A stretch of DNA of 64,000 bases from Candidatus Acidulodesulfobacterium acidiphilum (GTDB lineage Bacteria > SZUA-79 > Acidulodesulfobacterales > Acidulodesulfobacteraceae). The translations under genes were made by a program, and so were the position numbers. Shown here in pieces: positions 8,044 through 18,378 of this stretch. The notes beneath the pieces were generated by a model. It saw only the letters and a list, made by a program, of their open reading frames with translations, was not told where the DNA came from and did no database searches. The stretch lies in assembly GCA_008534395.1 (NCBI GenBank), contig SHMQ01000009.1:1-64000 (forward strand). The letters are read 5' to 3'. Numbering within the stretch: position 1 is the stretch's first letter; every line of letters begins with the position of its first letter.

Positions 8044-9609
8044 TTATAATTTATGCTGATTTAAATAATAAAGTAAAGTCCTCACTCCGACCCCTGTACC
8101 GCCCTTTGGATTATAATTAAAACCCGTTTTGGTAAAAGCAGGTCCGGCTATGTCTATATGACACCATTTAGCCTTATCGGGAACGAATTCTTCCAGAAAC
8201 ATTCCTGCCGTAATCGCCCCGCCGTATCTGTTGCCTACGTTTTTTAAATCTGCAATCGGACTTGAAAGTTTTTCCTTCATGTTATCGTCGAAAGGAAGTT
8301 CCCACATTCTTTCTCCGGTAATTTGGCTTACCGATATTATATTGGATATGAGGTCTTTATCGTTTCCCATAACTCCGGAAGTGTATTCTCCAAGCGCAAT
8401 TACGCAAGCTCCTGTTAAGGTAGCAAGGTCTATAATTTCGTCAACGCCTAACTCCGACGTGAAACTTAAAGCGTCCGCCAAAGTCAGTCTACCTTCAGCA
8501 TCCGTATTATCTATCTCTATAGTCTTGCCGTTTAAAGCCTTAACTATATCGTCGGGTCTTTGCGCTCCGCCGTCGGGCATATTTTCGCAAGCCGCAATAA
8601 TACCGTGAACTTCTAACTCTAAATCGAAATTTTTAATATGCTTCATAATACCGAGCACGGTGCAAGCCCCCGATTTATCGCTTTTCATGGTAGTCATAAA
8701 ATCAGCCGGCTTCAACGAAAGTCCTCCGCTGTCGAAAGTAATGCCTTTTCCGATTAAGGCGATTTTTTTGATATTTTTACTCTTAGGCTTATTTTTCGGC
8801 TTATACGTTAAATGAATAAATCTTGGAGGGTTTTTAGAACCGCGCGCTACTCCGTAAAATGCATTCATTCCTTTTTTGATTATCTCTTTTTCGTTAAATA
8901 TTTCGCAATCTAAACCGCTTTCTTTAGATATTTTCGTTGCTAAATCTGCTAAATATTCGGGGGTTACGACGTTACCCGGCTCATTTACTATATCGCGAGC
9001 AAAATTAGCGGCAGACGCCGTTTTTTTACCGAAATCAAAACCTTCATCTGCAGTTTTAAGATTATCCTTAGAAGCTTTTAAGCCGTTAAAATGAATATTT
9101 ATAACTTCAGGGTATTTTTCATCCTTGCCTGTTTTTGCCTTTCCTTTATCGATTAAAGCGCTAGACATATATTTTTTAAACTCGTACAAACCTAATTCGG
9201 CTCCCTCCGATATTGCCGCTGCCGAATAAAATAATCCTTTCTTTATATAGTATTCGCCGCTTAATTCCGGTATTATTACCGTTATTTCATAAGATTTGTT
9301 TGTCTTAGCAGTTTTAGCCGCCGCCGCAATAAAACTTCTTAAAGAGTCGTAATTAAATTTGTCCTTTTTATCTAATCCGTAAATTAATGAATAAACAGGG
9401 GATTCTATAAGAACGCTCTTTCCTTTTTTTGCTTTAAAATCTAAGCGTTTAAGTCTTTTATAAATAAATTCTAACTTCTTAAAATTTCCAGATTTTAAAA
9501 AACTATTTTCTTCTCCCTGAAAAACTCCAAAAACAAAAATATGATTTAATTCGCCTGATTTGCTTTCAGATAAGTTTTTATCGATTGAATCTGTTATTTT
9601 AAACTTCAT
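8044..9609 (-). CDS. pepA: Leucyl aminopeptidase (peptidase M17)
   Basis: This 521-residue cytosolic aminopeptidase has the M17 metal-site signature NTDAEGRLTLADAL and the catalytic lysine region GKGITFDSGGLSLKP. The N-terminal half is the variable macro-like domain of the family. It removes N-terminal residues from peptides using two metal ions and usually forms a hexamer; some relatives also bind DNA or process Cys-Gly. It lies 25 bases after acs and is probably co-transcribed with it. Length is normal, and the ATG at 9609 has a GGAGGG ribosome site (complement of ccctcc just upstream). Confidence 0.93.
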   Translation of the reverse strand: MKFKITDSIDKNLSESKSGELNHIFVFGVFQGEENSFLKSGNFKKLEFIYKRLKRLDFKAKKGKSVLIESPVYSLIYGLDKKDKFNYDSLRSFIAAAAKTAKTNKSYEITVIIPELSGEYYIKKGLFYSAAAISEGAELGLYEFKKYMSSALIDKGKAKTGKDEKYPEVINIHFNGLKASKDNLKTADEGFDFGKKTASAANFARDIVNEPGNVVTPEYLADLATKISKESGLDCEIFNEKEIIKKGMNAFYGVARGSKNPPRFIHLTYKPKNKPKSKNIKKIALIGKGITFDSGGLSLKPADFMTTMKSDKSGACTVLGIMKHIKNFDLELEVHGIIAACENMPDGGAQRPDDIVKALNGKTIEIDNTDAEGRLTLADALSFTSELGVDEIIDLATLTGACVIALGEYTSGVMGNDKDLISNIISVSQITGERMWELPFDDNMKEKLSSPIADLKNVGNRYGGAITAGMFLEEFVPDKAKWCHIDIAGPAFTKTGFNYNPKGGTGVGVRTLLYYLNQHKL

Positions 9610-9634
9610 TTTTTACCCTCCTAATTTTATTTTA

Positions 9635-11542
9635 CTAATCTTCCTCGATGGTCGATAAATCTCCTTCGCTTATGCCCATTTCCCTAGCTTTTAAAACCCT
9701 TCTCATAATTTTACCGCTTCTCGTTTTAGGAAGAGAATCGACGAACTCAATCTCGTCCGGTTTTGCAATAGGGCCAAGCGTTTTCCCGACGTTAGCTTTA
9801 ATATCGTCCATAAGAGCATCGGTTTTATCTATGCCGGGCTTCAACACTACGAAAGCCTTTATCGAATTGCCTTTAACATCATGGGGCTTGCCTATTACCG
9901 CAGACTCCGCGACCGCTTCGTGGGTAATTAAAGCGCTTTCTATCTCGGCTGTTCCCAACCTGTATCCCGAAACTTTAATGACGTCGTCTATTCTGCCCAT
10001 AACGTAAAAATAGCCTTCTTTATCTTTCTTTGCGGTATCTCCTGCAAGATATACGCCGTTAAATTTAGAAAAATAAGTTTCTTTATATCTGTTTTCGTCT
10101 TTATAAATAGTCCTCATCATTGAAGGCCAAGGCTTTTTAATTACCAAATAACCGCCCTTGTCAGGTTCTTTGACGCTATTGCCGTTTTCGTCGAAAATAT
10201 CTGCGTCTATTCCAAGAAAAGGTTTTCCGCATGAGCCCGGCTTTAGAGGCAAAGACGGCACAGGCGTTATAAGAAACATACCGGATTCGGTCTGCCACCA
10301 CGTATCCATAATAGGACATTTTTCTTTGCCTATGTGCTTATAATACCAGCGCCAAACCTCAGGATTTATTGGTTCGCCGACGCTTCCGAGAATTTTAAGA
10401 GAACTGAGATTATGCCTGTTTGGCCAGTTTTCCCCGAATCTCATAACGCCTCTTATAGCGGTAGGGGAAGTATAAAATATATTTACGGCGTGTTTTTCGA
10501 CTATCCTCCACCATCTGTCGGGGTAAGGATAATAAGGCGAACCTTCTACCATAAGCGTCGTAGCTCCGTTAATCAAAGGTCCGTAAATTATGTAGGAATG
10601 TCCCGTTATCCAGCCCGGGTCGGCGGCGCACCAGTAAGTATCTGTATCGTTTATATTAAAAACGTATTTTGAAGTTATATATGTTCCTACGGAATATCCG
10701 CCGTGAACATGCAATATGCCTTTAGGCTTTCCTGTAGTTCCCGACGTATAAAGTATAAAAAGAGGATCTTCCGCATCAAGCTCTTCCGTTTTAAGATAAG
10801 GGTTAGCTATGGGCAGTTTCATAAGTTCGTCGTAATAAAAATCCCTCGACGTATCCATAAAAACTTCTTTGCAGGTTCTTTTTACTACGATAACGGTTTG
10901 AACGACCGGAGCTTTAGTTACCGCTTCGTCGGCTATTTTTTTAAGCTCTACGACCTTACCGCCCCGGAAGGCTCCATCTGCTGTAATAAGCAGCTTACTC
11001 TGAGCATCTAATATTCTGTCTTTTAAAGCCATTGCCGAAAAACCTGCATAAACTACGCTGTGTATTGCCCCTATTTTTGCGCATGCCAGCATGCTTATGG
11101 CGATTTCAGGTATGTTTGGAAGATAAATAGTAACCGTATCGCCTTTTTTTATTCCAAAACTTTTTAAAACGTTTGCAAACTTATTTACCTCTTTATATAA
11201 AGAGAAATAAGTATAAACCCTTTCTGTACCGTCTTCGCCTTCCCATATTATCGCCAGCTTATTTTTTCTAAACGTCGTTATATGCCTGTCTAAAGCATTA
11301 TAGGCTATATTGGTTTTGCCTCCCGTAAACCATTTATAAAAAGGAGGATTTGATTGATCTAACACTTTATCCCAGTGTCTGAACCATGACAACTGTTTTG
11401 CAGTCTCGTCCCAGAATTTTTCGTTTTCATTTATGGAATATTCATGAAGTTTTTCATAATCTTCAACATAACTGTTTTTTAATGTTTCTTTAGACGGAAA
11501 AAAGATATCCTTCTCCTGAGACAGACTGTCAAAAGTACTCAT
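9635..11542 (-). CDS. acs: Acetyl-CoA synthetase (acetate-CoA ligase, AMP-forming)
   Basis: The 635-residue protein activates acetate to acetyl-CoA with ATP through acetyl-AMP. Visible motifs are the AMP-binding P-loop YTSGTTGKPKGILHVHGGY, the conserved DTWWQTESG, and the C-terminal PKTRSGKIMRR, whose lysine is the acetylation-controlled catalytic residue in Acs enzymes. The N-terminal ACAS domain (KFWDETAKQLSWFRHWDKVLD) supports acetate rather than a longer acid. It lies between the haem chemoreceptor gene (40-base gap) and pepA. This allows acetate assimilation, or acetate oxidation in a respiring anaerobe. Confidence 0.93.
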   Translation of the reverse strand: MSTFDSLSQEKDIFFPSKETLKNSYVEDYEKLHEYSINENEKFWDETAKQLSWFRHWDKVLDQSNPPFYKWFTGGKTNIAYNALDRHITTFRKNKLAIIWEGEDGTERVYTYFSLYKEVNKFANVLKSFGIKKGDTVTIYLPNIPEIAISMLACAKIGAIHSVVYAGFSAMALKDRILDAQSKLLITADGAFRGGKVVELKKIADEAVTKAPVVQTVIVVKRTCKEVFMDTSRDFYYDELMKLPIANPYLKTEELDAEDPLFILYTSGTTGKPKGILHVHGGYSVGTYITSKYVFNINDTDTYWCAADPGWITGHSYIIYGPLINGATTLMVEGSPYYPYPDRWWRIVEKHAVNIFYTSPTAIRGVMRFGENWPNRHNLSSLKILGSVGEPINPEVWRWYYKHIGKEKCPIMDTWWQTESGMFLITPVPSLPLKPGSCGKPFLGIDADIFDENGNSVKEPDKGGYLVIKKPWPSMMRTIYKDENRYKETYFSKFNGVYLAGDTAKKDKEGYFYVMGRIDDVIKVSGYRLGTAEIESALITHEAVAESAVIGKPHDVKGNSIKAFVVLKPGIDKTDALMDDIKANVGKTLGPIAKPDEIEFVDSLPKTRSGKIMRRVLKAREMGISEGDLSTIEED

Positions 11543-11581
11543 AAAGTAAATCCCCCATAAAGTAAATTAATTTTTATTAAA

Positions 11582-13369
11582 TTAATATTTAAATTTCTTT
11601 AATATACCGATTAATTTTTCGAGTTCTCCGTAAATAGAAGCAGCCTCCTTTGCCGTATTAGAAGATTTTTCGGAATTAGACACCGACAGAGTGGAAACCG
11701 TCTCGATATTCTGGGAAATCTCGTTGGTAGCCGCAGTCTGCTCTTCCGAAGCGGCGGCTATGGAACTTATCTGGTCCGTTAAAACCACAATATTTTTTTC
11801 TATGCTGTCAAGCGATTCTCCGGCTTTTGAAGCATAACCGACCGATAAATCTACTTCGCTTAAAGTCTTATCCATAGAAGTTTTAGTATTTTGAGTGCTT
11901 TGCTGCATCGTCTGGACTTTCGCTGCTATTTCTTTTGTGGCCTTCACGGTTCTTTCGGCTAATTTTCGTACTTCGTCCGCTACTACGGCAAATCCCCTGC
12001 CGGATTCTCCGGCGCGGGCAGCCTCTATAGCGGCATTAAGAGCAAGCAGATTAGTCTGGTCGGCTATATCGTTAATAACCGATATTATTTCCCCTATTTC
12101 AAAGGAACTCTGCTCTAATCCGTTTATCAAACTGCCAAGTTGCTGAGTAAGCACGGCAACATTTTTAATGCCGGATATTGATTTTTCTACTATATCGAAA
12201 CCGCTCTTTGCGCTGTCGGATGCTTCTTTTGCAACGGAACTTACATTCTGGGTATTTTTTGCAATTTCCTTAATGGTCTGCGACATTTCTTCCGAAGCCG
12301 CCGCAACATGGGTTGCAAGCTCCGCCTGCTCCTGGGCTTTAGCACTTATTTCATCTACGTGCCCCTCTATAGTTGTGCTTACGTCTACTATTGTCATAGC
12401 TTCTTCGGTAATAGACTGCACTATTTCCCTTATATCTATAATAAATTTATTAAATTTATTGGTAACAGCCGTTATTTCGTCATAAACCGAATTTTTAAAA
12501 ACATTACAACTGGTACAAATTTTACTGCCTTCTTCTCCATATCTATCTTGATGAACATCCCAGCATCTGTCTTTTAATTCATTTTCTTCTAGCTTGCAAG
12601 CTTTGCTTCTTCTAAGCTTAATTTCGTTATTTTCCAAATAATCCATTTGTATTAACTTACTTAAATCTCCATCGCCCCTGACAATTTCGTTAAGCTTGTC
12701 ATAAAGTTTTCTTATAGGCTTTTCAAAAATAAATTTTAAAGCAAGAAAAATTATTATTACAAAAAGAATAATGAAAATAATTGAAATAGTAATCATATTT
12801 CTCATAAAAATATTCGAAGCGTCAACCGCGTTTTTTAGAGAATACACAAGTTCGACGCCGCCTAAAACGGTTCCCTGCTTGACGGTATGGCACATAAGGC
12901 AGTCTATGCCCCTCGACATCTTTTTTGCAATAAAAGGAACGCCTATTTTTAAATATTCCTGTCCGTTTTTTTTGAAAGGTTTTATTATCTCTTTTTTTGA
13001 GGCGAGTATTTCTTTGTCGAATTTAGTTTTAGGCATCTCCTGTTTTAAACCGGGTCCAAATTCTTTATTGACGGGATTGCCCCTTACTAACTTAAAATAT
13101 TTAATTCCCTTGATTTTCCTGTATATTTTAAATAATTGGCGCCTGTCGGATTTATTTGCAATGGTACCGTTAAGCATCATGGCGTTCAAACTGGAAAGCA
13201 TTGTTTTTGCCGTAACTATCGCATCTAAAGAAGTAGTTTTTACGGACATCTTATTTTGAAAATATAAAGCATAATAAGTTAGCGCAAAAAGCACCAGCAT
13301 AGATGTTATCGTAGTTAGGAAAATAAGTTTAGTTTTAATAGAAGTCTTCTTAATTATAGATAAATTCAT
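11582..13369 (-). CDS. Methyl-accepting chemotaxis protein with periplasmic c-type haem motif and cytoplasmic Cys-rich domain
   Basis: The protein has 595 residues: TM1 about 15-35, a periplasmic sensor about 36-191, TM2 about 192-214, a linker, then a full MCP signalling domain with the hairpin tip [28 protein letters not shown]. The sensor ends in CLMCH at 157-161, a covalent haem c attachment motif, as in DUF3365/Tll0287-type sensors of Geobacter chemoreceptors. Just inside the membrane are four cysteines (C258, C269 in a CW pair, C285, C288) like the two-CW domain. By family knowledge it should report redox potential or a haem ligand such as NO or O2 to CheA. It has an AAGGAG ribosome site 11 bases before ATG 13369. 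No che genes are near. Confidence 0.88.
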   Translation of the reverse strand: MNLSIIKKTSIKTKLIFLTTITSMLVLFALTYYALYFQNKMSVKTTSLDAIVTAKTMLSSLNAMMLNGTIANKSDRRQLFKIYRKIKGIKYFKLVRGNPVNKEFGPGLKQEMPKTKFDKEILASKKEIIKPFKKNGQEYLKIGVPFIAKKMSRGIDCLMCHTVKQGTVLGGVELVYSLKNAVDASNIFMRNMITISIIFIILFVIIIFLALKFIFEKPIRKLYDKLNEIVRGDGDLSKLIQMDYLENNEIKLRRSKACKLEENELKDRCWDVHQDRYGEEGSKICTSCNVFKNSVYDEITAVTNKFNKFIIDIREIVQSITEEAMTIVDVSTTIEGHVDEISAKAQEQAELATHVAAASEEMSQTIKEIAKNTQNVSSVAKEASDSAKSGFDIVEKSISGIKNVAVLTQQLGSLINGLEQSSFEIGEIISVINDIADQTNLLALNAAIEAARAGESGRGFAVVADEVRKLAERTVKATKEIAAKVQTMQQSTQNTKTSMDKTLSEVDLSVGYASKAGESLDSIEKNIVVLTDQISSIAAASEEQTAATNEISQNIETVSTLSVSNSEKSSNTAKEAASIYGELEKLIGILKKFKY

Positions 13370-13491
13370 ACAGGCACACTCTCCTTAAGGTATAACAAAT
13401 TATTTTATTAAAACCACAGTGTTTATATTTTAATCCAATAAAAAAAAATATGTTACAATTATTTTTTAAAACAATAAATAAACTTAATTAG

Positions 13492-14838
13492 TTAAATTTT
13501 TATACCGGCAAGTTTCCTGTAAACCGACCTTTCGCTTTCGCCTATAATATCGGCTATTTCAGCTCTCGTATGCCCCTTGGAAAGAAGATAGCTTATGTAT
13601 TTCTCTTCTATTTCTTTAATTGGTATTTTTTTTACAAACATTGCAAACTCGTCTCCGCAGTTTAAATTCTTGTTTCCGGCAATCTCTATTTGAATAGCGT
13701 CGTCCGTAATTTCTTCTTTACCTTCGGATAAAACTATAGACCTTTCTATTACGTTTTTCAGTTCCCTTACGTTTCCAGGCCAAGCGTAATCCATTAACTT
13801 ATTTAGCGCAGATTGTGAAATAGGTTTTGAATACTGAACTTTATTTTCTTTGGTCATAAAGTAGTGCGCTAAATAAGGAATATCTTCTTTTCTTTCCCTT
13901 AAGGGCGGAAGTTCTATAGTAAAGCCGCTTATCCTGTAAAACAAATCTCCTCTGAATTTCCCCTCTTCTACCATCTTTTTTAAATTTTTATTCGTTGCCG
14001 TTATAATTCTGCTATCAATAAAAATATTTTTCGACGAACCTACCCTCCTGAAACTTTTAGTATCTATTATCCTTAAAAGTTTAGCCTGTATTATACCGCT
14101 TACTTCGCCTATTTCGTCTATAAACAGCGTGCCTTTGTCCGCATATTCAAGAAGTCCTTTTTTAAGAACATCTGCGCCAGTAAAAGAACCTCTTTCGTGT
14201 CCGAACAGTTCGGATTCGAAAAGATTTTCTGACAAATTGCAGGAATCTACTATTATAAACGGTTTATCCCTCCTTGAAGATAGCCTGTGTAGAAGATTTG
14301 CGCTAAGTTCTTTGCCAGTTCCTGATTCTCCCGATATTAAAACGTTTAAATTAGATTTTGCCGCTACTGTAATATCGTCGATAACCTTAGCGGCGGCTTT
14401 AGATTTTCCTATAAAAAATTTTTTAAATATTTCTCTCTTAAAATAAGAGGCGTAATTTTTAAGCTGTAATTTTTCTACCAGTTTTTTTAAGGTTATACTG
14501 AGCTCTTCTAGACTTAAAGGTTTTACTAAATAGTCGCATGCCCCGATTTTCAAAGCCGATACCGCCGAATCGACACTGCCGAATGCGGTAAGAATTATAA
14601 TCTCTATGTCTTCCGACCTTGACTTTACGGTTTTTAATAATTCTATGCCCGTTTTTCCGGGAAGTTTTAAATCCGATATAATAATATTAAAAAAATCTTT
14701 TTCCAATCTGTCTATAGCTTCTTCGGCCGAATTTGCGGAATCAACGTCATAACCTTCGTTTTTTAAAAAATCGGAGAGAATTTTTCTGTAATTGATATCG
14801 TCATCGACTATAAGTATAGAAACTGAGTGGTTGTCCAT
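13492..14838 (-). CDS. Sigma-54-dependent response regulator, NtrC family
   Basis: The 448-residue protein has a receiver domain (phosphoacceptor D56, switch T84, K106), an AAA+ domain with Walker A GESGTGKE at 170-177 and the sigma-54 contact loop GSFTGA at 217-222 (normally GAFTGA; A to S is a mild change). It ends in a Fis-type helix-turn-helix reading RAEIADIIGESERSVYRKLAGI. When phosphorylated it should open sigma-54 promoters. It directly follows the histidine kinase gene with a 1-base gap and is its evident partner. The targets are unknown; I found no good -24/-12 site in the window. Confidence 0.93.
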   Translation of the reverse strand: MDNHSVSILIVDDDINYRKILSDFLKNEGYDVDSANSAEEAIDRLEKDFFNIIISDLKLPGKTGIELLKTVKSRSEDIEIIILTAFGSVDSAVSALKIGACDYLVKPLSLEELSITLKKLVEKLQLKNYASYFKREIFKKFFIGKSKAAAKVIDDITVAAKSNLNVLISGESGTGKELSANLLHRLSSRRDKPFIIVDSCNLSENLFESELFGHERGSFTGADVLKKGLLEYADKGTLFIDEIGEVSGIIQAKLLRIIDTKSFRRVGSSKNIFIDSRIITATNKNLKKMVEEGKFRGDLFYRISGFTIELPPLRERKEDIPYLAHYFMTKENKVQYSKPISQSALNKLMDYAWPGNVRELKNVIERSIVLSEGKEEITDDAIQIEIAGNKNLNCGDEFAMFVKKIPIKEIEEKYISYLLSKGHTRAEIADIIGESERSVYRKLAGIKI

Positions 14839-14839
14839 A

Positions 14840-16009
14840 TTAAATTTCTTTATTTTCCGAAAAATTTTTATTAATTGGAATTTTTATAGTAAATTTGGTT
14901 CCGTAATCAAGTTTTGACCTGACCTCTATTGACCCGCCCAGAGATTTAACAATGCTCATAGATATAGACAGACCAAGCCCTGTGCTTGCAGAGTTTTTTC
15001 TTTTAGAAAAAAACGGGTCGAAAATTTTTTTAATATCTTCCTGCGCGATACCGCAGCCATTATCGACTATTATTATATAAATATAATCTTTTATTTTTTT
15101 TGTTATAAAATATACTATTCCTGTTTCTTCGCGAACGGCTTGCACGGCATTTAAACCTATATTTAATAAAACCTGCCTGAGTCCGGCTTCTGAAAAACTT
15201 ATAAGCGGGATATTGCCGGCAAGGTTCTTTTTTATCATAATATTCTTTTTCCCCGCCGTGAAAGAAATAAGCGCAAGCGTTTCTTCTATTGAATTGTTTA
15301 CGTCGACTATATCGCCGGCATTGGAAACCGGACGGGATAAAGTAAGGAGTTTTTTTGTAATATCTTTGCATCTTTCAATTTCATCCTTCATTAATTCAAA
15401 ATATTTCTTTATATCGCATCCGCCTTCTTTCATTATATTTGCAATATCCTTATTTTGAATAAGTTCGGAATTACCGGCGCATATTTTTATCATGTCTATA
15501 GATGCAAGTATATTATTGAGCGGATTATTTATCTCATGAGCGACTCCTTCCGCAAGAAGTCCTACTTCGGACAAACGCTGGGAAAGATTAAATTTTAAGT
15601 GGGCGTTGGAACCGTTTCCGAGGCATCTCAAAACCTCTACGGCATATCTTTTTCCGGTTTTTTCGTTCGTATAAGGTGCAGAATTTATCTCTACGGCAAT
15701 TTCCTTACCGTGTCTTCCGTAATGGCCGTGTATAACTTTTACGGTCTTGCCTTTTTTAATAACTTCTTCTATGGAGCAGGATTCAAGCAGTGGATCGCAA
15801 GGTTCATCCCTAAAATGACTAACCTTATAACAATATCCTCCTATTATTTCGGAAGCCGGCATGTCTGAATCATTTATAAAACGCTTATTTGCATATACTA
15901 TTTTATAATTTTCGTCTATAACGATAATACCGTCGCTTATATTATTTAAAATATCGGCGGCATTTATCGGCATATCGGCATTTTCTTTAAACATACATAT
16001 AAAGTACAA
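14840..16009 (-). CDS. PAS-domain sensor histidine kinase, NtrB-like
   Basis: A soluble kinase of up to 389 residues: PAS domain about 18-125, H-box GVAHEINNPLNN with H158, and an HATPase domain with DNGCGIAQEDIKKIFDPFF and STGLGLSIS. There is no membrane segment, so it senses inside the cell. The PAS loop carries C60, H65, C71 and C78 (YCYKVSHFRDEPCDPLLESC), a pattern seen in anaerobe PAS kinases that may bind a metal or react to redox state. The first codon at 16009 is TTG without a clear ribosome site. ATG at 15994 or 15973 (MPINAADIL) may be the true start. It is the upstream partner of the NtrC-type regulator. Confidence 0.9.
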   Translation of the reverse strand: MYFICMFKENADMPINAADILNNISDGIIVIDENYKIVYANKRFINDSDMPASEIIGGYCYKVSHFRDEPCDPLLESCSIEEVIKKGKTVKVIHGHYGRHGKEIAVEINSAPYTNEKTGKRYAVEVLRCLGNGSNAHLKFNLSQRLSEVGLLAEGVAHEINNPLNNILASIDMIKICAGNSELIQNKDIANIMKEGGCDIKKYFELMKDEIERCKDITKKLLTLSRPVSNAGDIVDVNNSIEETLALISFTAGKKNIMIKKNLAGNIPLISFSEAGLRQVLLNIGLNAVQAVREETGIVYFITKKIKDYIYIIIVDNGCGIAQEDIKKIFDPFFSKRKNSASTGLGLSISMSIVKSLGGSIEVRSKLDYGTKFTIKIPINKNFSENKEI

Positions 16010-16055
16010 TAATTCAATTTTTGGATACGTAATTGAATTTCATTTCCTCAGCCTA

Positions 16056-17321
16056 TCATTGATTCATTAAATTTAAAAAGTCGGCGTTGGATTTCGTATT
16101 TTTTATTTTGTCTAGCAAAAACTCCATTGCTTCGGGAGTATCCATAGTTGACAGTAGTTTTCTTAATATCCATACCTTTTTTAAATGGTCCTTATCTACA
16201 AGAAGTTCTTCTTTTCTCGTGCCTGATTTATTTATATCTATTGCCGGAAAAATTCTTTTTTCAGAAAGTTTTCTATCTAAATTGACTTCAAGGTTACCCG
16301 TTCCCTTGAATTCTTCAAAAATTACTTCATCCATCCTTGAACCGGTGTCTATTAAAGCCGTAGCTATAATAGTCAAGCTTCCGCCTTCTTCTATATTTCT
16401 TGCCGCTCCAAAAAATCTTTTAGGTTTATGCAGCGCATTCGAATCTACGCCTCCGGATAATACTTTTCCCGAAGACGGTATAGTAACGTTATATGCCCTT
16501 GCAAGCCTCGTAATAGAGTCAAGCAAAATAACTACGTCCTTTCCTGCTTCCACCAATCTTTTTGCTTTTTCTATAACAATTTCCGCAATTTGAATATGCC
16601 TCTGAGGCGGTTCGTCGAAAGTTGAACTTATAACCTCTCCGTTAACCGATCTCTGCATATCGGTAACCTCTTCCGGTCTTTCGTCTATTAAAAGCACCAT
16701 AAGAAAAATCTCTTTGTGATTCGCATTTATTGCGTGCGCAATATCTTTAAGCAGCATGGTCTTGCCTGTTCTCGGAGGAGCGACTATCAGCCCTCTTTGC
16801 CCTTTACCTATAGGAATTAATAAATCCATAAGCCTTGTAGACATATTCTTCGGGTCGAATTCAAGATTTATTTTTTCTTCGGGATATAAAGGCGTCAAAT
16901 TATCGAATAATATCTTTTCTTTCGCAATTTCCGGATCCTCGAAGTTTATACTCTCTACTTTCAAAAGCGCATAAAATCTTTCGCTGTCTTTGGGCGGCCT
17001 TATAATTCCGCGTATAGTATCGCCGGTTCTTAATCCGAATTTTCTTATCTGCGACGGAGACACATAGATATCGTCAGGACCATGAAGATAATTTGCTTCA
17101 AGCGATCTTAAAAAACCGTATTGATCAGGTAGAATTTCTAAAACTCCTTCTCCGGAAATCAATCCGTTTTTTTCCGCCTGCTGATTCTTTTCAGTTTCTG
17201 CTTGAAGCAGAGCGTATATCAGATCCTGCTTGCGCATACCAGATGCGCCTTCTATATTGTAATCCTTGGCTATTTGCAGCAGTTCGTTAATTTTTTTTAC
17301 CGATAACTCCTTAATGTTCAT
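16056..17321 (-). CDS. rho: Transcription termination factor Rho
   Basis: The 421-residue hexameric RNA helicase ends transcription at C-rich untranslated RNA. It has an N-terminal Rho_N helical domain ([20 protein letters not shown]), the cold-shock-like RNA-binding domain beginning [15 protein letters not shown], and the RecA-type motor with Walker [12 protein letters not shown] and Walker [17 protein letters not shown]. The Q-loop/R-loop segment [20 protein letters not shown] is complete. Length and motifs are standard. A ribosome site (AAGGAG) precedes ATG 17321. Confidence 0.97.
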   Translation of the reverse strand: MNIKELSVKKINELLQIAKDYNIEGASGMRKQDLIYALLQAETEKNQQAEKNGLISGEGVLEILPDQYGFLRSLEANYLHGPDDIYVSPSQIRKFGLRTGDTIRGIIRPPKDSERFYALLKVESINFEDPEIAKEKILFDNLTPLYPEEKINLEFDPKNMSTRLMDLLIPIGKGQRGLIVAPPRTGKTMLLKDIAHAINANHKEIFLMVLLIDERPEEVTDMQRSVNGEVISSTFDEPPQRHIQIAEIVIEKAKRLVEAGKDVVILLDSITRLARAYNVTIPSSGKVLSGGVDSNALHKPKRFFGAARNIEEGGSLTIIATALIDTGSRMDEVIFEEFKGTGNLEVNLDRKLSEKRIFPAIDINKSGTRKEELLVDKDHLKKVWILRKLLSTMDTPEAMEFLLDKIKNTKSNADFLNLMNQ

Positions 17322-17345
17322 AAAGAACTCCTTTAAAAATTATTT

Positions 17346-18350
17346 TTATATAACAGCCCATCTTTTTTCTCTTTTTGCATCTATTCGACGACCTTCGGCA
17401 ATATCGAGAATAGTTCTTTCGTTACTGCCGTCCCCGGGAAATTCTGAAACGCCGGCATTCAACGATAAAATTTCCTGACCGTCTTTTTTAAAAGAATCTT
17501 CGGTTTCGTCGAATACTTTTTGAATTATCGTATTAACCTCTTCTTTTCCGATATTTGGAAATAATATTATAAATTTATTGCCATACCTTGATGCAGTATC
17601 GAATGCTCTCATATTTTTTTTGATTATATTTGCTATAATAGAAATATTTTTATCGCCCGCCGCATGCCCGCTGACGGAATTTAACTTGTTTAGCTGATTT
17701 ATGGAAATTAATCCAACGGATAACTTACTGCCGTCCTTTACCGCTTTTTGCATTTCCTGAAACAGTTTTTCATGAAAATACTTAAAATTATTCAGTCCCG
17801 ACACGTAATCTACCTGGGAACAATCCCTCATTACTTGGATAGACCTCTCCGAGTTTAAAATATATGCCAGAATGGCAAAAAAGGTATCAAAAACTTTAGC
17901 TTTATCAAAACAACAATTTTTAAAACCTTTAATGGAATATGTTATAACAAAATATGAGTCCGAATATGGCGTCTTAAGTTCATAAGCATAAAGTTCCGAA
18001 ACGTTTTCATGCTCAAATAAGACTTTGTATTCATCGTATTTTTCCTTTTCTTTTTTGAAATCTATAAAAAGTCCTCTTTTCAAACGGCTTAAGTTTTCGA
18101 TAATTTTATAAGGTGGATTCTCGTTAATTTTTTTAATAAAAAAATTGGAATAGCCTCTCGATATTTTAACGCTTTCGCCGGAATCGTATTTTTTGTGCAA
18201 AAACATAATGGCGGCTGCGCCAAAAGAATATTCGAATGCAATATTTACGAAATGCATAATCTCTTCTTTCGTTTTTTTTTGCGAAGCAAATTCCATAAGT
18301 TCTTCTATTAATTTATATCCTATATCTTCACAATTTTTATTCTCTTCCAT
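17346..18350 (-). CDS. GGDEF-fold protein with degenerate active site
   Basis: The N-terminal half of this 334-residue protein (about 10-165) looks like a GAF-type sensor fold, but I cannot name it. The C-terminal half follows a diguanylate cyclase: DYVSGLNNFKYFHEKL, GHAAGDKNISIIANIIKK and SLNAGVSEFP. The key residues are lost: the GGDEF loop reads RYGNKF (255-260), and the metal-binding DID segment reads SIN (216-218). It therefore should not make cyclic-di-GMP; it may bind nucleotide or act through protein contact. A GGAG ribosome site lies 10 bases before ATG 18350. It precedes rho by 24 bases and could share its transcript. Confidence 0.8.
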   Translation of the reverse strand: MEENKNCEDIGYKLIEELMEFASQKKTKEEIMHFVNIAFEYSFGAAAIMFLHKKYDSGESVKISRGYSNFFIKKINENPPYKIIENLSRLKRGLFIDFKKEKEKYDEYKVLFEHENVSELYAYELKTPYSDSYFVITYSIKGFKNCCFDKAKVFDTFFAILAYILNSERSIQVMRDCSQVDYVSGLNNFKYFHEKLFQEMQKAVKDGSKLSVGLISINQLNKLNSVSGHAAGDKNISIIANIIKKNMRAFDTASRYGNKFIILFPNIGKEEVNTIIQKVFDETEDSFKKDGQEILSLNAGVSEFPGDGSNERTILDIAEGRRIDAKREKRWAVI

Positions 18351-18378
18351 AAGCTAATGTCTCCTTTTCTCATTCTAA

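Noticed and set aside
12880-12900. Sigma-54 promoter-like TGGCAC string
   Set aside because: It lies inside the chemoreceptor coding sequence, on the opposite strand, and lacks a correctly spaced GC element.
12771-13259. 162-residue plus-strand frame opposite the chemoreceptor sensor domain
   Set aside because: It is antisense to the haem-motif region; the minus-strand protein has full domain support.
15060-15371. 103-residue minus-strand frame inside the histidine kinase
   Set aside because: It is out of frame with an intact kinase and rich in Arg/Tyr/Lys without any motif.
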